This document shows positions 1 to 7,544 of a DNA stretch of 11,768 bases, piece by piece. The stretch comes from Candidatus Nitrosopumilus sp. (GTDB lineage Archaea > Thermoproteota > Nitrososphaeria > Nitrososphaerales > Nitrosopumilaceae): NCBI GenBank assembly GCA_022758935.1, contig JAEMQG010000053.1, forward strand, positions 1 to 11,768, read 5' to 3'. Numbering within the stretch: the first letter of the stretch is position 1; each line of letters starts with the position of its first letter. The notes beneath the pieces were generated by a model, which saw only the letters and a program-made list of their open reading frames with translations, searched no databases and had not been told where the DNA came from. The translations under genes and the position numbers were made by a program.

Positions 1-78
1 AATTCATCTTATTTTTTAATTCAAGATATATGTTTTCATCGTTTGATTATTAAGATCAAATAATAAAATAAAGATAGG

Positions 79-1401
79 TTGAAAAAGAATAGTTTTGTGT
101 GGCATCCAAATACACAGATGAAAGAATGGAGTTCGTTTGACACCATTGTAAAGGCCAAAGGAATGTGGTTAACAACTTCAAATGGAATTCATCTTTTAGA
201 TGGAGTTGGATCAATGTGGTGTAATGTTTGGGGTCATTCTAAACCAGAATTAGTTAATGCAATTATGAGTCAAAGCAAGAAAGTACAACATTCGTCCATG
301 TTTAATTTGACAAATGAGCCTGCAGAGAAACTCGCGAAAAATTTAATAAAATTGTCTCCAGGCATGCACAGAGTATTTTATTCAGATAATGGTTCATCTG
401 CAATGGAAATTGCATTCAAGATTGCATTACAGTATCGAAAGAACGTGGGCGATAAAAATAAAACAAAAATTGCGACACTAAAAAATGGATATCATGGAGA
501 TACGTTTGGTGCAATGGCAGTAGGGTATGTCCCGGAATTTTTTGGCAAATTTAAAAAACAGTTATTTCCGACAATACAATTTCCAGTCCCAAATGGGTAT
601 AGGATTCCAAAGGGATATAGTTTTTTAGATTATCAAAACTTTTGTCTAGATAAAATTGAAACCGAATTTTCTAAAGATGGTAAAATTTCTACATTCGTTA
701 TGGAAAGCGGAGCACAAGTTGCAGGAGGTGTAATTATATTTCCAAAAGAATTTCAAAAAAAAATAAGTAATTTATGTAAAAAATATGATGTTTTACTAGT
801 ATTGGATGAAATAGCAACAGGGTTTGGACGATTAGGCTCTATGATACAATACACAGAACAGAAATGCACACCTGATATCGTAGCATATGGAAAAATGTTA
901 ACAGGGGGGTACCTAACAATGGCAGCAACTTTGACAAGTAAAAAAATTTATGATTCGTTTTTAGGTGAATTCAATGATCACAGACATTTATTTCACGGAC
1001 ATACATTTACTGGTAATCCTATCGCGGCAGGGGTCGCAAATGAAAATTTAAGGCTGTATCAAAAAAATAACTTAATCGATAAAATTCAAAAAACATCTAA
1101 AATTTTTAAGGGGTATTATAATGAAATTTTGAAATTAGACATAGTTGGAGATATCAGACACAAAGGAATGCTCATGGGAATAGAGATGGTAAAAGACAAA
1201 AAGAAGAAAACTCCGATTAACTCCAAAGTATCAATAAACAAAATTCTATTTGAAGTGGGTAAAAAAAATGGAATCTATTTACGGACGTTGGGGAATATTG
1301 TTATGCTTGTACCGCCATTAGCAATTTCTGAAAAAGAGTTAGATTTACTATTGAGTAGAACAATAGACACAATAAAATCAGCGCAAAATAAATTGCTGTG
1401 A
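79..1401 (+). CDS. bioA: Adenosylmethionine-8-amino-7-oxononanoate aminotransferase (DAPA synthase), 440 aa
   Basis: Pyridoxal-phosphate aminotransferase that turns 7-keto-8-aminopelargonate (KAPA) into 7,8-diaminopelargonate (DAPA) in cytosolic biotin synthesis. Length is normal for the family. Visible landmarks: N-terminal VWHPNTQM (7-14), the cofactor-phosphate loop around SDNGSSAMEIA (102-112), NGYHGDTFGAM (136-146), LDEIATGFGR (242-251) with the Asp that contacts the pyridine nitrogen, Schiff-base Lys272 in GKMLTGG, HGHTFTGNP (306-314), and Arg402, which matches the substrate-carboxylate Arg of the family. The start is TTG at 79: an in-frame TAA lies at 61-63 and the conserved WHP motif begins at residue 8, so the first internal ATG at 118 would be too late. 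Odd point: the residue after WHP is Asn, where E. coli has Tyr17 and Bacillus has Phe. The amino donor (SAM or lysine) therefore cannot be assigned. bioB and bioF lie downstream after a two-gene interruption. Confidence 0.95.
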   Translation: MKKNSFVWHPNTQMKEWSSFDTIVKAKGMWLTTSNGIHLLDGVGSMWCNVWGHSKPELVNAIMSQSKKVQHSSMFNLTNEPAEKLAKNLIKLSPGMHRVFYSDNGSSAMEIAFKIALQYRKNVGDKNKTKIATLKNGYHGDTFGAMAVGYVPEFFGKFKKQLFPTIQFPVPNGYRIPKGYSFLDYQNFCLDKIETEFSKDGKISTFVMESGAQVAGGVIIFPKEFQKKISNLCKKYDVLLVLDEIATGFGRLGSMIQYTEQKCTPDIVAYGKMLTGGYLTMAATLTSKKIYDSFLGEFNDHRHLFHGHTFTGNPIAAGVANENLRLYQKNNLIDKIQKTSKIFKGYYNEILKLDIVGDIRHKGMLMGIEMVKDKKKKTPINSKVSINKILFEVGKKNGIYLRTLGNIVMLVPPLAISEKELDLLLSRTIDTIKSAQNKLL

Positions 1402-1593
1402 CGTTAACCTGGAACAATAATTGCAGAAAATTTATCTGAAAATTGTCTTGTTTAGGCATATTTGACCTTAATCTTGAGAAATTTGTTGCTTTAGAAATTA
1501 TCTTACACAATTTTTTGTTCCAATCTAAAACATAATTTTTCATTCTCTAAAAATTAGATTATTAAACTGAAGGATATTTGTGTCATTTCAATG

Positions 1594-1613
1594 TGTAACA
1601 AAATATTGTTACA
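1594..1613. promoter_or_regulatory. Perfect 8+4+8 inverted repeat, possible operator for the zinc-ribbon gene
   Basis: TGTAACAA and TTGTTACA are exact reverse complements separated by AATA. The repeat ends about 12 nt upstream of the TATA-like box at 1625-1634, where an archaeal activator or repressor dimer could bind. It does not match the longer-spaced bacterial BirA operator. The binding protein is unknown. Confidence 0.45.
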
Positions 1614-1624
1614 GATGATCATAT

Positions 1625-1634
1625 TTTTAATATA
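1625..1634 (+). promoter_or_regulatory. TATA-like box for the zinc-ribbon gene
   Basis: TTTAATATAA is centred about 25 nt before the TTG at 1655. This fits a leaderless archaeal transcript and supports that start; no Shine-Dalgarno sequence is present. Confidence 0.55.
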
Positions 1635-1654
1635 AAGTAAACGTTAGAAAAATA

Positions 1655-2410
1655 TTGCCATTTTGTATTAATTGTGGAAAAGATATGGAGGCTGAGTATT
1701 GTATTAATTGTGGCGGCAAAGTAATCGGATTTGATGATTCAGCTGCAGTATTAGTAAATCGTAGAAAAAACGGAATTAAGGAATTAGACACAAAGAACAT
1801 CGTAAAATTATGGAATTCGGTTACAAAATACTCAAATGGAAAAAATTCAGATACAAGTAAATTTCAAACATTACAAGAAAAGAATTCATTTGTGGAAAGA
1901 TTAGAACAGATGGTAAAAGAATCATCAGAATCCATATTAATTTTGGGAACTGAGTCAATTTTTAAAAGATTTTTAAATAGAAGCATTCTCAATTTGCTAA
2001 AACAAACAAAATCCGAACTGAAAATTCTCAGTGACTTTCGTGATAAAACTGATCACACATTTCAATATATGTCCCAAGAAAAAATAAGAAAAATTGAAGA
2101 TATAAACAAAGAAAATTTTTGCTTTATAATTAAAGATAATGTTGAAGCTGTTTTCTTTATTACTAATGTAGGATTTAAAGATAAACTTGCGGTTTGGACT
2201 GATTCTAAATCATTTGTGACTACATTAGGATCTTTGTTCAATATGTTGTGGCATGAATCTGAACATGTGCAGGAACCTAATTCAAAGTCGGAGCTTGAAG
2301 TCACGGTTAAGCGAAGAATGCAAGAACTTGAACAAAAAAAAATAATTTTAAATTATTTACAAAGTGTTTTCAAACTAACAGAAAGGGAATTAGCACCTAG
2401 TAAAGAATAA
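1655..2410 (+). CDS. Zinc-ribbon protein with a TrmB effector-like domain and a conserved C-terminal helix, 251 aa
   Basis: Probable cytosolic sensor or regulatory protein with no assigned function. An N-terminal zinc ribbon has two CxxCG knuckles (C4, C7, C16, C19). A linker follows, then a domain at roughly 75-202 that resembles the PLD-like effector domain of TrmB regulators: ESILILGTESIFKRFL (92-107), ELKILSDF (121-128), a strand pair FCFIIKDNVEAVFFIT (155-170), and WTDSKSFVTTLGSLFNMLW (181-199). No helix-turn-helix is seen, so DNA binding would have to come from the zinc ribbon or a partner. Residues 215-235 form a charged amphipathic helix nearly identical to the antiporter tail encoded at 7557-7619. 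The start is TTG at 1655, the only start between the upstream in-frame stop (1628-1630) and the first knuckle. A perfect inverted repeat and TATA box sit upstream. It separates bioA from bioB, but no biotin role is evident. Confidence 0.8.
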   Translation: MPFCINCGKDMEAEYCINCGGKVIGFDDSAAVLVNRRKNGIKELDTKNIVKLWNSVTKYSNGKNSDTSKFQTLQEKNSFVERLEQMVKESSESILILGTESIFKRFLNRSILNLLKQTKSELKILSDFRDKTDHTFQYMSQEKIRKIEDINKENFCFIIKDNVEAVFFITNVGFKDKLAVWTDSKSFVTTLGSLFNMLWHESEHVQEPNSKSELEVTVKRRMQELEQKKIILNYLQSVFKLTERELAPSKE

Positions 2411-2484
2411 TAAAATCAGCCTAAACAACAAAGATTACACGTAGTAATATGTCAAATTTGAATTTAAAAGATTAAGAGTTTTTT

Positions 2485-2521
2485 ATTTTTTAAAAAATAT
2501 TTAGATTTTTGTGAATATTTT
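2485..2521. terminator. A/T-only hairpins and T-runs in a convergent gap
   Basis: The gap between the zinc-ribbon gene and the TPR gene contains the palindrome A-T6-A6-T (2485-2498) and an overlapping AAAATATT/AATATTTT inverted repeat (2494-2521) with several T-runs. Archaeal termination needs mainly oligo-T, so this is a likely terminator zone for the + strand gene. Confidence 0.4.
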
Positions 2522-2604
2522 CAATAACGACAAAGTCAATTCATTTAATTTTAATCGTAGATTAACTAACTAGTCATATTGGGAGAGATATTTTTTAATT
2601 TGTG

Positions 2605-2624
2605 CTTTGATTTTTTGCTCAAAG
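2605..2624 (-). terminator. Hairpin just past the TPR gene stop
   Basis: CTTTGA (2605-2610) and TCAAAG (2619-2624) form a 6-bp stem five nucleotides beyond the stop codon of the minus-strand TPR gene. A-rich and T-rich runs lie in and after the loop. It is terminator-like but weak. Confidence 0.35.
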
Positions 2625-2629
2625 ATTAT

Positions 2630-3421
2630 TTAAGAGTATTCTTGATGAACATTATTTGCTTGATCATAGTATTTTATTGCATCTTCATGTTTGCCTAGTT
2701 TATCAAATGCGTTACCTTTGTTAATACAGGCATCTTCAAGTTTGCCTAATTTAGCAAGTGTGTTACCTTTGTTAAACCAAGCTGGTGCAAAATTAGGCGT
2801 AATTCCTATCACTGTATCATAACATTTTATGGCATCTTCAAATTTTCCTACTTTAGCAAATACATTGCCTTTGTTAAACCACGACTGTGTATCTTTTGGA
2901 TCAATACCTGTTGCCTTTTCATAGCATGTTATTGCCTCTTCATATTTGCTCAAATCAACAAGTGAGTTACCTTTGTTAAACCAAGCAGATGCATCGTTTT
3001 GATTATTCAGTATTGCTTTATCATAATATTTTATTGAGTCTTCATATCTACCTAGTTTAGCTAGTACGTTACCATTTGTAAGCCAAGCATCAGAATAACT
3101 TGGATCAATATCATTTACCTTATCAAAGCATTTTATTGCATCTTCATATTTGCCAAGTTTAGTAAGTACAACGCCTTTGTTAAACCAAGCATCAGAATAA
3201 TTTGGATCAATATCATTAACCTTATCATAACATTTTATTGCATCGTCATTTCTGCCCAAGGTAACTAGTATGTTGCCTTTGGTAAGCCAAGCATCAGTAT
3301 AACTAGGATTGTTCGCTATTGCATTATCAAAACATTTTATTGCATCTTCATATTTATTAGAACTTACAACTTCATTGCCTTTCGAAAACCAATCTACGTC
3401 AGATTTTCTTTTATTAAACAA
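2630..3421 (-). CDS. Tetratricopeptide-repeat (TPR) protein, 263 aa
   Basis: Almost the whole protein is TPR repeats of 34 residues, a scaffold for protein-protein contacts. The repeats are marked by tryptophans at 11, 45, 79, 113, 147, 181 and 215 and the pattern AWxxKGNxLxKLGxxEDAIKCYDKxxxxxP. There is no signal peptide or membrane segment, so it is probably cytosolic; the partner is unknown. The seventh repeat is only 17 residues, exactly half a unit: the next repeat begins at C232, where a full unit would reach 249. This looks like an in-frame 51-nt loss of one helix. Repeats are very alike, suggesting recent duplication or homogenisation. The start is TTG at 3421, supported by a TATA-like element 25 nt upstream. 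It is transcribed towards the zinc-ribbon gene and away from bioB. Confidence 0.85.
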   Translation of the reverse strand: MFNKRKSDVDWFSKGNEVVSSNKYEDAIKCFDNAIANNPSYTDAWLTKGNILVTLGRNDDAIKCYDKVNDIDPNYSDAWFNKGVVLTKLGKYEDAIKCFDKVNDIDPSYSDAWLTNGNVLAKLGRYEDSIKYYDKAILNNQNDASAWFNKGNSLVDLSKYEEAITCYEKATGIDPKDTQSWFNKGNVFAKVGKFEDAIKCYDTVIGITPNFAPAWFNKGNTLAKLGKLEDACINKGNAFDKLGKHEDAIKYYDQANNVHQEYS

Positions 3422-3442
3422 TAAAAATACATACAGAGTATT

Positions 3443-3450
3443 CTAAATAT
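3443..3450 (-). promoter_or_regulatory. TATA-like box for the TPR gene
   Basis: ATATTTAG on the minus strand is centred about 25 nt upstream of the TTG at 3421, which fits a leaderless start there. Confidence 0.4.
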
Positions 3451-3757
3451 CTGTATCGCCCTCAAACAAATAATTACTATAATGTAAAAAAAGAGAACGC
3501 TTTTGACATCATGTTGAAGATAATTTGTGTCAATTAACACTAGTAGGTATGATAATGTTAGATATTGTGTAATGGTTATGATTTAAGAACATGAAAAAAT
3601 ATGGTTTTAAAATTTATGAATAAACTGCATATCATATTTAGAGATACTCTATTTGTCAAGATAATTATTCAACCTAACTCTGATTTTAAAAACAAATGTA
3701 TTGAGATACAAAATATGATTCAGTCACGCACATAGGGCGATTATCAATACGTATAAC
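3451..3757. other. Divergent intergenic region between the TPR gene and bioB, no gene seen
   Basis: Beyond the promoters at each end I find no convincing gene, RNA or repeat. The only structured element is the imperfect palindrome GTGTCAATTAACAC (3527-3540), 12 of 14 positions symmetric. Small ATG frames are present, for example 10 codons near 3591, but have no coding character. Confidence 0.4.
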
Positions 3758-3767
3758 TTTTTTAATA
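3758..3767 (+). promoter_or_regulatory. TATA-like box for bioB
   Basis: TTTTTAATAG is centred about 25 nt before the bioB ATG at 3788. The same TTTAATAG core sits at the same distance before bioF, which suggests both genes have their own leaderless promoters of one type. Confidence 0.55.
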
Positions 3768-3787
3768 GAATTTTATGCAAAAATATC

Positions 3788-4768
3788 ATGAATGAGATAA
3801 AAAAATTAATCAAAGAGTCTCAAGAAAAAATATTTGCAGGTATAGGAATATCATCCGATGATGCAGAAAGACTATTCAATATTCCAGATGAATATGTCAA
3901 AGAATTGGCAATGGCGGCCAATGAAATCACCAGAGATTTCAATGGGAATAAAGTTGACATTGAGCAATTAAACAACATTAAAAAAAATGCGTGTAGTGAG
4001 GATTGTTCGTTTTGTGGTCAATCCGCATTTTTTGATACTGGAATTGAGACATATCAATTACCGACTGCAAATGAAGTTGTTGCTCGAGCAAATAAAGCAA
4101 AAAAAGAAGGTGCAGAATCATACTGTCTTGTTGCAGCATGGAAAGAGCCATCAATTAGAGATTTTGAAAAAGTTTGCAATATCATCGAGAATATCAATGA
4201 GAAAGTTGGGATTAATGTAGAATGTAGCTTAGGATTTCTTACACCGACTCAAGCAAAAAAACTAAAAGAACTCAATGTTAAAAGATATAACCATAATTTG
4301 GAAACTGCTAGATCAAAATTTTCAGAAATTTGTACTACCCATACATATGATGATAGATTAAAGACATTACAAATTGCACGAGATGCAGGATTAGAATTGT
4401 GTACTGGTGGGATTATTGGTTTAGGAGAAACAAGAAAACAAAGAATAGAACTAACATTAGAACTCGCTGCAATTGTACCTGAGGAAGTCACAATAAACAT
4501 ATTGGTTCCTGTTCCTGGAACTCCACTTGAATTACAAACAAAATTACCAAATACAGAGATAGTAAGAATGTTTGCAGTAACAAGATTTCTTTTTCCTGAA
4601 TCTGTGATAAAAATTTCAGGAGGCAGAGAAGTTAATCTTGATGATGACGGTGAAGAATTATTACAAAGTGGGGCAAATGGAATAATTACATCAGGTTATC
4701 TCACAATGGATGGAAATGACGCCGATAAAGATTTCAAGATGATAAAGAGGATAGGTCTTGAAACATAA
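3788..4768 (+). CDS. bioB: Biotin synthase (radical SAM), 326 aa
   Basis: Radical SAM enzyme that inserts sulfur into dethiobiotin to make biotin, the last step of the pathway. The CxxxCxxC ligands of the [4Fe-4S] cluster are C69, C73 and C76 in CSEDCSFCGQS. The second ([2Fe-2S]) cluster has all its usual ligands: C113 (YCLVAAWK), C146 (ECSLGFLT), C205 (LCTGGIIGLGE) and Arg280 (SGGRE). YNHNLETAR (167-175) is the family motif near the substrate. Length is typical. The start is ATG at 3788, with a TATA-like box 25 nt upstream and no Shine-Dalgarno sequence, so it is probably leaderless. bioF follows 103 nt downstream with its own TATA-like box, so the two may be transcribed separately. The enzyme appears intact. 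Confidence 0.97.
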   Translation: MNEIKKLIKESQEKIFAGIGISSDDAERLFNIPDEYVKELAMAANEITRDFNGNKVDIEQLNNIKKNACSEDCSFCGQSAFFDTGIETYQLPTANEVVARANKAKKEGAESYCLVAAWKEPSIRDFEKVCNIIENINEKVGINVECSLGFLTPTQAKKLKELNVKRYNHNLETARSKFSEICTTHTYDDRLKTLQIARDAGLELCTGGIIGLGETRKQRIELTLELAAIVPEEVTINILVPVPGTPLELQTKLPNTEIVRMFAVTRFLFPESVIKISGGREVNLDDDGEELLQSGANGIITSGYLTMDGNDADKDFKMIKRIGLET

Positions 4769-4842
4769 AACTGCCTTTAAATAAAATCACAAATATACAC
4801 ATTGGCCAGATTTCAAAGTTAAAAAATCATATTTCACGCCTA

Positions 4843-4852
4843 GATTTAATAG
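4843..4852 (+). promoter_or_regulatory. TATA-like box for bioF
   Basis: GATTTAATAG lies about 25 nt before the GTG at 4872 and shares its TTTAATAG core with the bioB promoter. Its position supports the GTG start rather than the TTG at 4878. Confidence 0.5.
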
Positions 4853-4871
4853 ATGAATTCCAATTTAGAAT

Positions 4872-6011
4872 GTGACCTTGAATTATAAATTCAAATTTAT
4901 TGATTATGAATTGGAACAAATTAAAAAAAATAATCTTTATAGAAAATTAAGATATTCCAAGTCAAATCAAGGATACATTACAATTAATAGAAAAAAGTTA
5001 CTTAATTTATGTTCAAATGATTATTTGGGAATTCCAGTCACAAAAATTAAAGTAAAACAAATGCAATCAAGCTCTAGATTAGTTTCTGGAAATGATGAAT
5101 CATACAAAGAAATGGAAGAGAAACTTGCCAAACATAAATCAAAACAAGCCAGTTTAATTTATCCTACTGGATACATGGCAAATTTAGGGACAATTGCAAC
5201 AATTGCAAAGAAAGGCGATTTAATTTTGAGTGATGAATTAAATCATGCGAGCATAATTGAATCGTGTAAGCTCACAGGATCAAAAATTTCAATTTATAGA
5301 CACAATGACATTGAAGATTTAAACAAAAAACTGAAACAAAAAGGTGGAAAAAAATTTGTTGTTACTGAGGGAGTTTTTAGCATGGATGGTAATTTGTCAA
5401 AACTAAAAGAGATCACCGAGATTACATCAAAAACAGGTGCAATCACTATACTGGATGATGCACATGGGGATTTTGTACTAGGTGAGGATGGAAAAGGAAC
5501 TGGAAATTATCTTAATGTTGCAAGAAAAATTGATGTGTACATTAGCAGTCTTAGTAAAGGATTAGGATCATTTGGAGGATATGTTGCATCCCAGAATAAC
5601 GTAATAGATTTATGCATAAATAAATCAAAATCTTTTATTTACACCTCTGCACTTCCTTCATTTTTAGTAGAATATTCATTAAAAAGATTCAATGCAAATA
5701 GAGAGAAACAAAGGAAAAAAATAGTGAATAATACAATTCTGTTAACTAGGGGATTGAGACAAATCGGATATCAAATAGATTCAAAAACACACATTATTCC
5801 AATTATTGTCGGTAAAGAAAAAACAGCCATAAATTTTGCTAGATTTCTATTTGAAAGAGGCATATTTGTACAGCCAATAAGATACCCAACCGTTCCTAAA
5901 AACAAAGCAAGGTTAAGAATATCAGTTACAGCTTGGTTGTCTAAAAAAGAAATTGAGGATGCATTGATTGTTTTTGAGCAGGCTGCTAATAAATTTAAAA
6001 TATTAACATAA
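4872..6011 (+). CDS. bioF: 8-amino-7-oxononanoate synthase (KAPA synthase), 379 aa
   Basis: PLP-dependent alpha-oxoamine synthase that condenses pimeloyl-ACP or pimeloyl-CoA with L-alanine to form KAPA, the substrate of BioA. Landmarks: NLCSNDYLG (45-53), SRLVSGN (68-74), YPTGYMAN (97-104), DELNHASI (121-128) with the His that stacks on PLP, TEGVFSMDG (165-173), DDAHG (195-199), and Schiff-base Lys229 in SLSKGLGSFGG. The C-terminal domain carries PIRYPTVP (335-342) and ARLRIS. The stretch before SRLVSGN is shorter than usual and lacks most of the GxGATG that normally leads into it. The start is GTG at 4872; the overlapping ATG at 4870 is followed at once by TGA and cannot serve. It could in principle be a related KBL/ALAS-type enzyme, but the bioB neighbour makes BioF by far the best call. 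Confidence 0.93.
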   Translation: MTLNYKFKFIDYELEQIKKNNLYRKLRYSKSNQGYITINRKKLLNLCSNDYLGIPVTKIKVKQMQSSSRLVSGNDESYKEMEEKLAKHKSKQASLIYPTGYMANLGTIATIAKKGDLILSDELNHASIIESCKLTGSKISIYRHNDIEDLNKKLKQKGGKKFVVTEGVFSMDGNLSKLKEITEITSKTGAITILDDAHGDFVLGEDGKGTGNYLNVARKIDVYISSLSKGLGSFGGYVASQNNVIDLCINKSKSFIYTSALPSFLVEYSLKRFNANREKQRKKIVNNTILLTRGLRQIGYQIDSKTHIIPIIVGKEKTAINFARFLFERGIFVQPIRYPTVPKNKARLRISVTAWLSKKEIEDALIVFEQAANKFKILT

Positions 6012-6137
6012 AATCATAAAACAATAAAAAATTCTTACGGAATCCACATTGTACAATTAACATTTTATGAAAAGTTGATCAAAAATCATCAGCATTTAGA
6101 AATTGGAATTAATATTGAAATTTAATCTGTAATTTAG

Positions 6138-6368
6138 TTAAATTCCCTGTAAATACCAATCAAAATAGGGTCTTAGATCAGTACACAGTTTTTTCTTTTC
6201 AATATCACTATGTGTATCAGTTATTGCCTGAATTTTTCCTTTGAGATAATCTCGAGTGATCGCACTTTTTAAATGAGGCTGAATTAGGGTTAGAATTTCA
6301 ATAATCAATTCAGATTCAGCATTATCAAAGTTATTTAAAATTTGTTTAATTTTATTTTCTAATGACAC
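6138..6368 (-). CDS. Small protein of unknown function, 76 aa
   Basis: I do not recognise this family. It is a compact, charged, probably all-helical soluble protein with no cysteines pairs, signal peptide or membrane segment: residues 1-33 are predicted helix, then DYLKGKIQAITDTH (40-53) and a C-terminal aromatic LRPYFDWYLQGI (65-76). The start is GTG at 6368. A TATA-like AT block (TAAAATAATAA on the minus strand, 6391-6401) is centred about 28 nt upstream, which favours a real leaderless gene. It lies 58 nt after the next minus-strand small gene. Coding status rests on length, composition and promoter spacing only. Confidence 0.6.
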   Translation of the reverse strand: MSLENKIKQILNNFDNAESELIIEILTLIQPHLKSAITRDYLKGKIQAITDTHSDIEKKKLCTDLRPYFDWYLQGI

Positions 6369-6426
6369 AGTAGATTCAAAATTAATCCGCTTATTATTTT
6401 ATTAACATAAATAGATTGGTATCGGC

Positions 6427-6654
6427 CTATTTGAGATCCTCATCAGCCCAAGTAAGACGAAACTTTCCAACCACTCTAAAAAGTTGTAATTTTCCACCTT
6501 TCCTAAATTTCAATTTGTATGAATTTTGAGAGACATCATAGATTTCAAGTGAAACACCATCTTCAATTGCTTCAAAAATAACGGGATTGTGAGATATTTC
6601 TTTCCAATGACTTGCTTCAAAATCAAGATAAAATTTTGTATAAAGTAACCCCAT
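6427..6654 (-). CDS. Small beta-rich protein of unknown function, 75 aa
   Basis: Family not recognised. The protein alternates hydrophobic and charged residues in short strands (FYLDFEASHW; VIFEAIEDGVSLEIYDV; SYKLKFRKGGKLQLFRVVGKFRLTW), suggesting a small beta-barrel or sandwich; there are no cysteines or membrane segments. The reading frame extends to a TTG at 6669, but I prefer the ATG at 6654: a TATA-like GAATAAAAATT block (6677-6687 on the + strand) is centred 28 nt upstream of it and only 13 nt from the TTG. It is divergent from the LEA14-like gene (82 nt between starts), so the two probably share a bidirectional promoter region. Confidence 0.6.
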   Translation of the reverse strand: MGLLYTKFYLDFEASHWKEISHNPVIFEAIEDGVSLEIYDVSQNSYKLKFRKGGKLQLFRVVGKFRLTWADEDLK

Positions 6655-6736
6655 TGTAAATTGAAGCAATCTGCCTGAATAAAAATTAGAGTCTTTAATT
6701 TAAAATATTCATTAACATCGACATCATCAAAAATAC

Positions 6737-7411
6737 ATGAACAGAGCAATTATGGTAACATTATCTCTTGTCATTGTAATAATTGTCATAGTTGTAGGTC
6801 TAGTTGCGTATTCATATACACAAATTCACGTTAGTCTAAACAATGTAAAATTTGACAGTATAGATTGGATACCCATATCATTAGAAATGTTTTTAAAATT
6901 GGGGTTGGGCGTGTTGGCAGGCAACTGGCTTGAAACTGCATTTGAATTGGTTCAAGGAATTAATCTGAATCTCATGTTTAGTTTGAGTAATTTTGGATTG
7001 ATTCCAGTATACATTCCTGATTTGTCTTATGATCTTGTAATTAATGATATTTCATTAGGCAGTGGATATGGGAAAATTGACACTGTAATATACCCCGGGG
7101 AAACCAAGGAAATCTCAATTTTACAGAATTTCCAAAAAAATAACCTTACCCCAGCAGTGAAATCAATTATCAGTTCAGGCGGAGTGATCAAACTTCATGT
7201 CGGCGGTACGGCATATTTTAAATTATTAGGCATGAATATCCCAATTCCTTTTGAATCAACTAAACAAATCTCATTACTAGATGAGATTCACTATCACTTA
7301 AATAATGAAATTCAAAAAAACACACTCCAAAGCGATGCAAATATCTCACTTGATAATTCTATTAATCAAGCAATAGAGATAATAAAAAATAAAATTAATG
7401 ACAAAAAATAG
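6737..7411 (+). CDS. Membrane-anchored LEA14/WHy-like protein, 224 aa
   Basis: An N-terminal hydrophobic helix (about 5-26, followed by SYTQIHVSL) anchors the protein, with the bulk most likely outside. The rest fits the LEA type-2/WHy beta-sandwich: a strand with NFGLIPVYIPDLSYDLVIND (85-104), a short turn with LGSGYGK (107-113), VIYPGETKEISIL (117-129), then GGVIKLHVGGTAYFKLLGMNIPIPF (148-172). This domain occurs in desiccation- and stress-related proteins in plants, bacteria and archaea; its molecular role is not well defined. The last 40 residues are a charged, probably helical tail. The start is ATG at 6737. The domain assignment is by pattern, not by search. The antiporter gene is convergent downstream, and a perfect 10-bp hairpin separates them. 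Confidence 0.7.
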   Translation: MNRAIMVTLSLVIVIIVIVVGLVAYSYTQIHVSLNNVKFDSIDWIPISLEMFLKLGLGVLAGNWLETAFELVQGINLNLMFSLSNFGLIPVYIPDLSYDLVINDISLGSGYGKIDTVIYPGETKEISILQNFQKNNLTPAVKSIISSGGVIKLHVGGTAYFKLLGMNIPIPFESTKQISLLDEIHYHLNNEIQKNTLQSDANISLDNSINQAIEIIKNKINDKK

Positions 7412-7445
7412 AGCCTAGAAAATATTTTATTGTTGAATATGTCCT

Positions 7446-7468
7446 TATAATTTTTATCAAAAATTATA
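7446..7468 (+). terminator. Perfect 10-bp A/T hairpin after the LEA14-like gene
   Basis: TATAATTTTT (7446-7455) and AAAAATTATA (7459-7468) are exact reverse complements around a 3-nt loop. It is 34 nt past the stop of the LEA14-like gene and carries a T5 run, so it is a likely terminator. Confidence 0.5.
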
Positions 7469-7501
7469 TAATCATAGACATTAAATTTTAACATACAGTC
7501 T

Positions 7502-7525
7502 AAAAAGATGCAAGATGTATCTTGC
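7502..7525 (-). terminator. Hairpin plus T-run terminating the antiporter gene
   Basis: On the minus strand GCAAGA-TACA-TCTTGC (7510-7525) is followed by ATCTTTTT (T-run complement at 7502-7506). It starts 20 nt beyond the antiporter stop. This has the look of an intrinsic terminator, a stem followed by T5. Confidence 0.55.
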
Positions 7526-7544
7526 TGTTTAATTACATGTTAGT

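Noticed and set aside
1..63. End of an upstream gene (possibly bioD) before bioA
   Set aside because: All three + frames hit stops by 63, but the visible 5-20 residues have no recognisable character, so no gene can be supported.
1301..1543. Minus-strand open frame of 80 codons
   Set aside because: Its last third is antisense to the conserved 3' end of bioA, composition is not protein-like, and no well-spaced TATA box precedes it.
2062..2304. Minus-strand open frame inside the zinc-ribbon gene
   Set aside because: Entirely antisense to a gene with clear domains; Ser/Leu-rich shadow.
2640..3400. Regularly spaced DNA repeats resembling a tandem or CRISPR-type array
   Set aside because: The 102-nt period is the coding reflection of 34-residue TPR units; there are no unique spacers or palindromic repeats.
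3527..3540. Imperfect palindrome GTGTCAATTAACAC as a biotin operator
   Set aside because: Two of fourteen positions break symmetry, it is 250 nt from bioB, and no copy occurs before bioA or bioF.
3591..3623. Mini ORF of 10 codons (MKKYGFKIYE)
   Set aside because: Too short and with no supporting promoter or homology.
3987..4500. Open frames on both strands inside bioB
   Set aside because: Shadows of a well-conserved gene.
6510..6749. Minus-strand frame of 79 codons overlapping the 6427-6654 gene and the LEA14-like start
   Set aside because: Overlaps both neighbours; promoter spacing supports the ATG at 6654 in the other frame instead.
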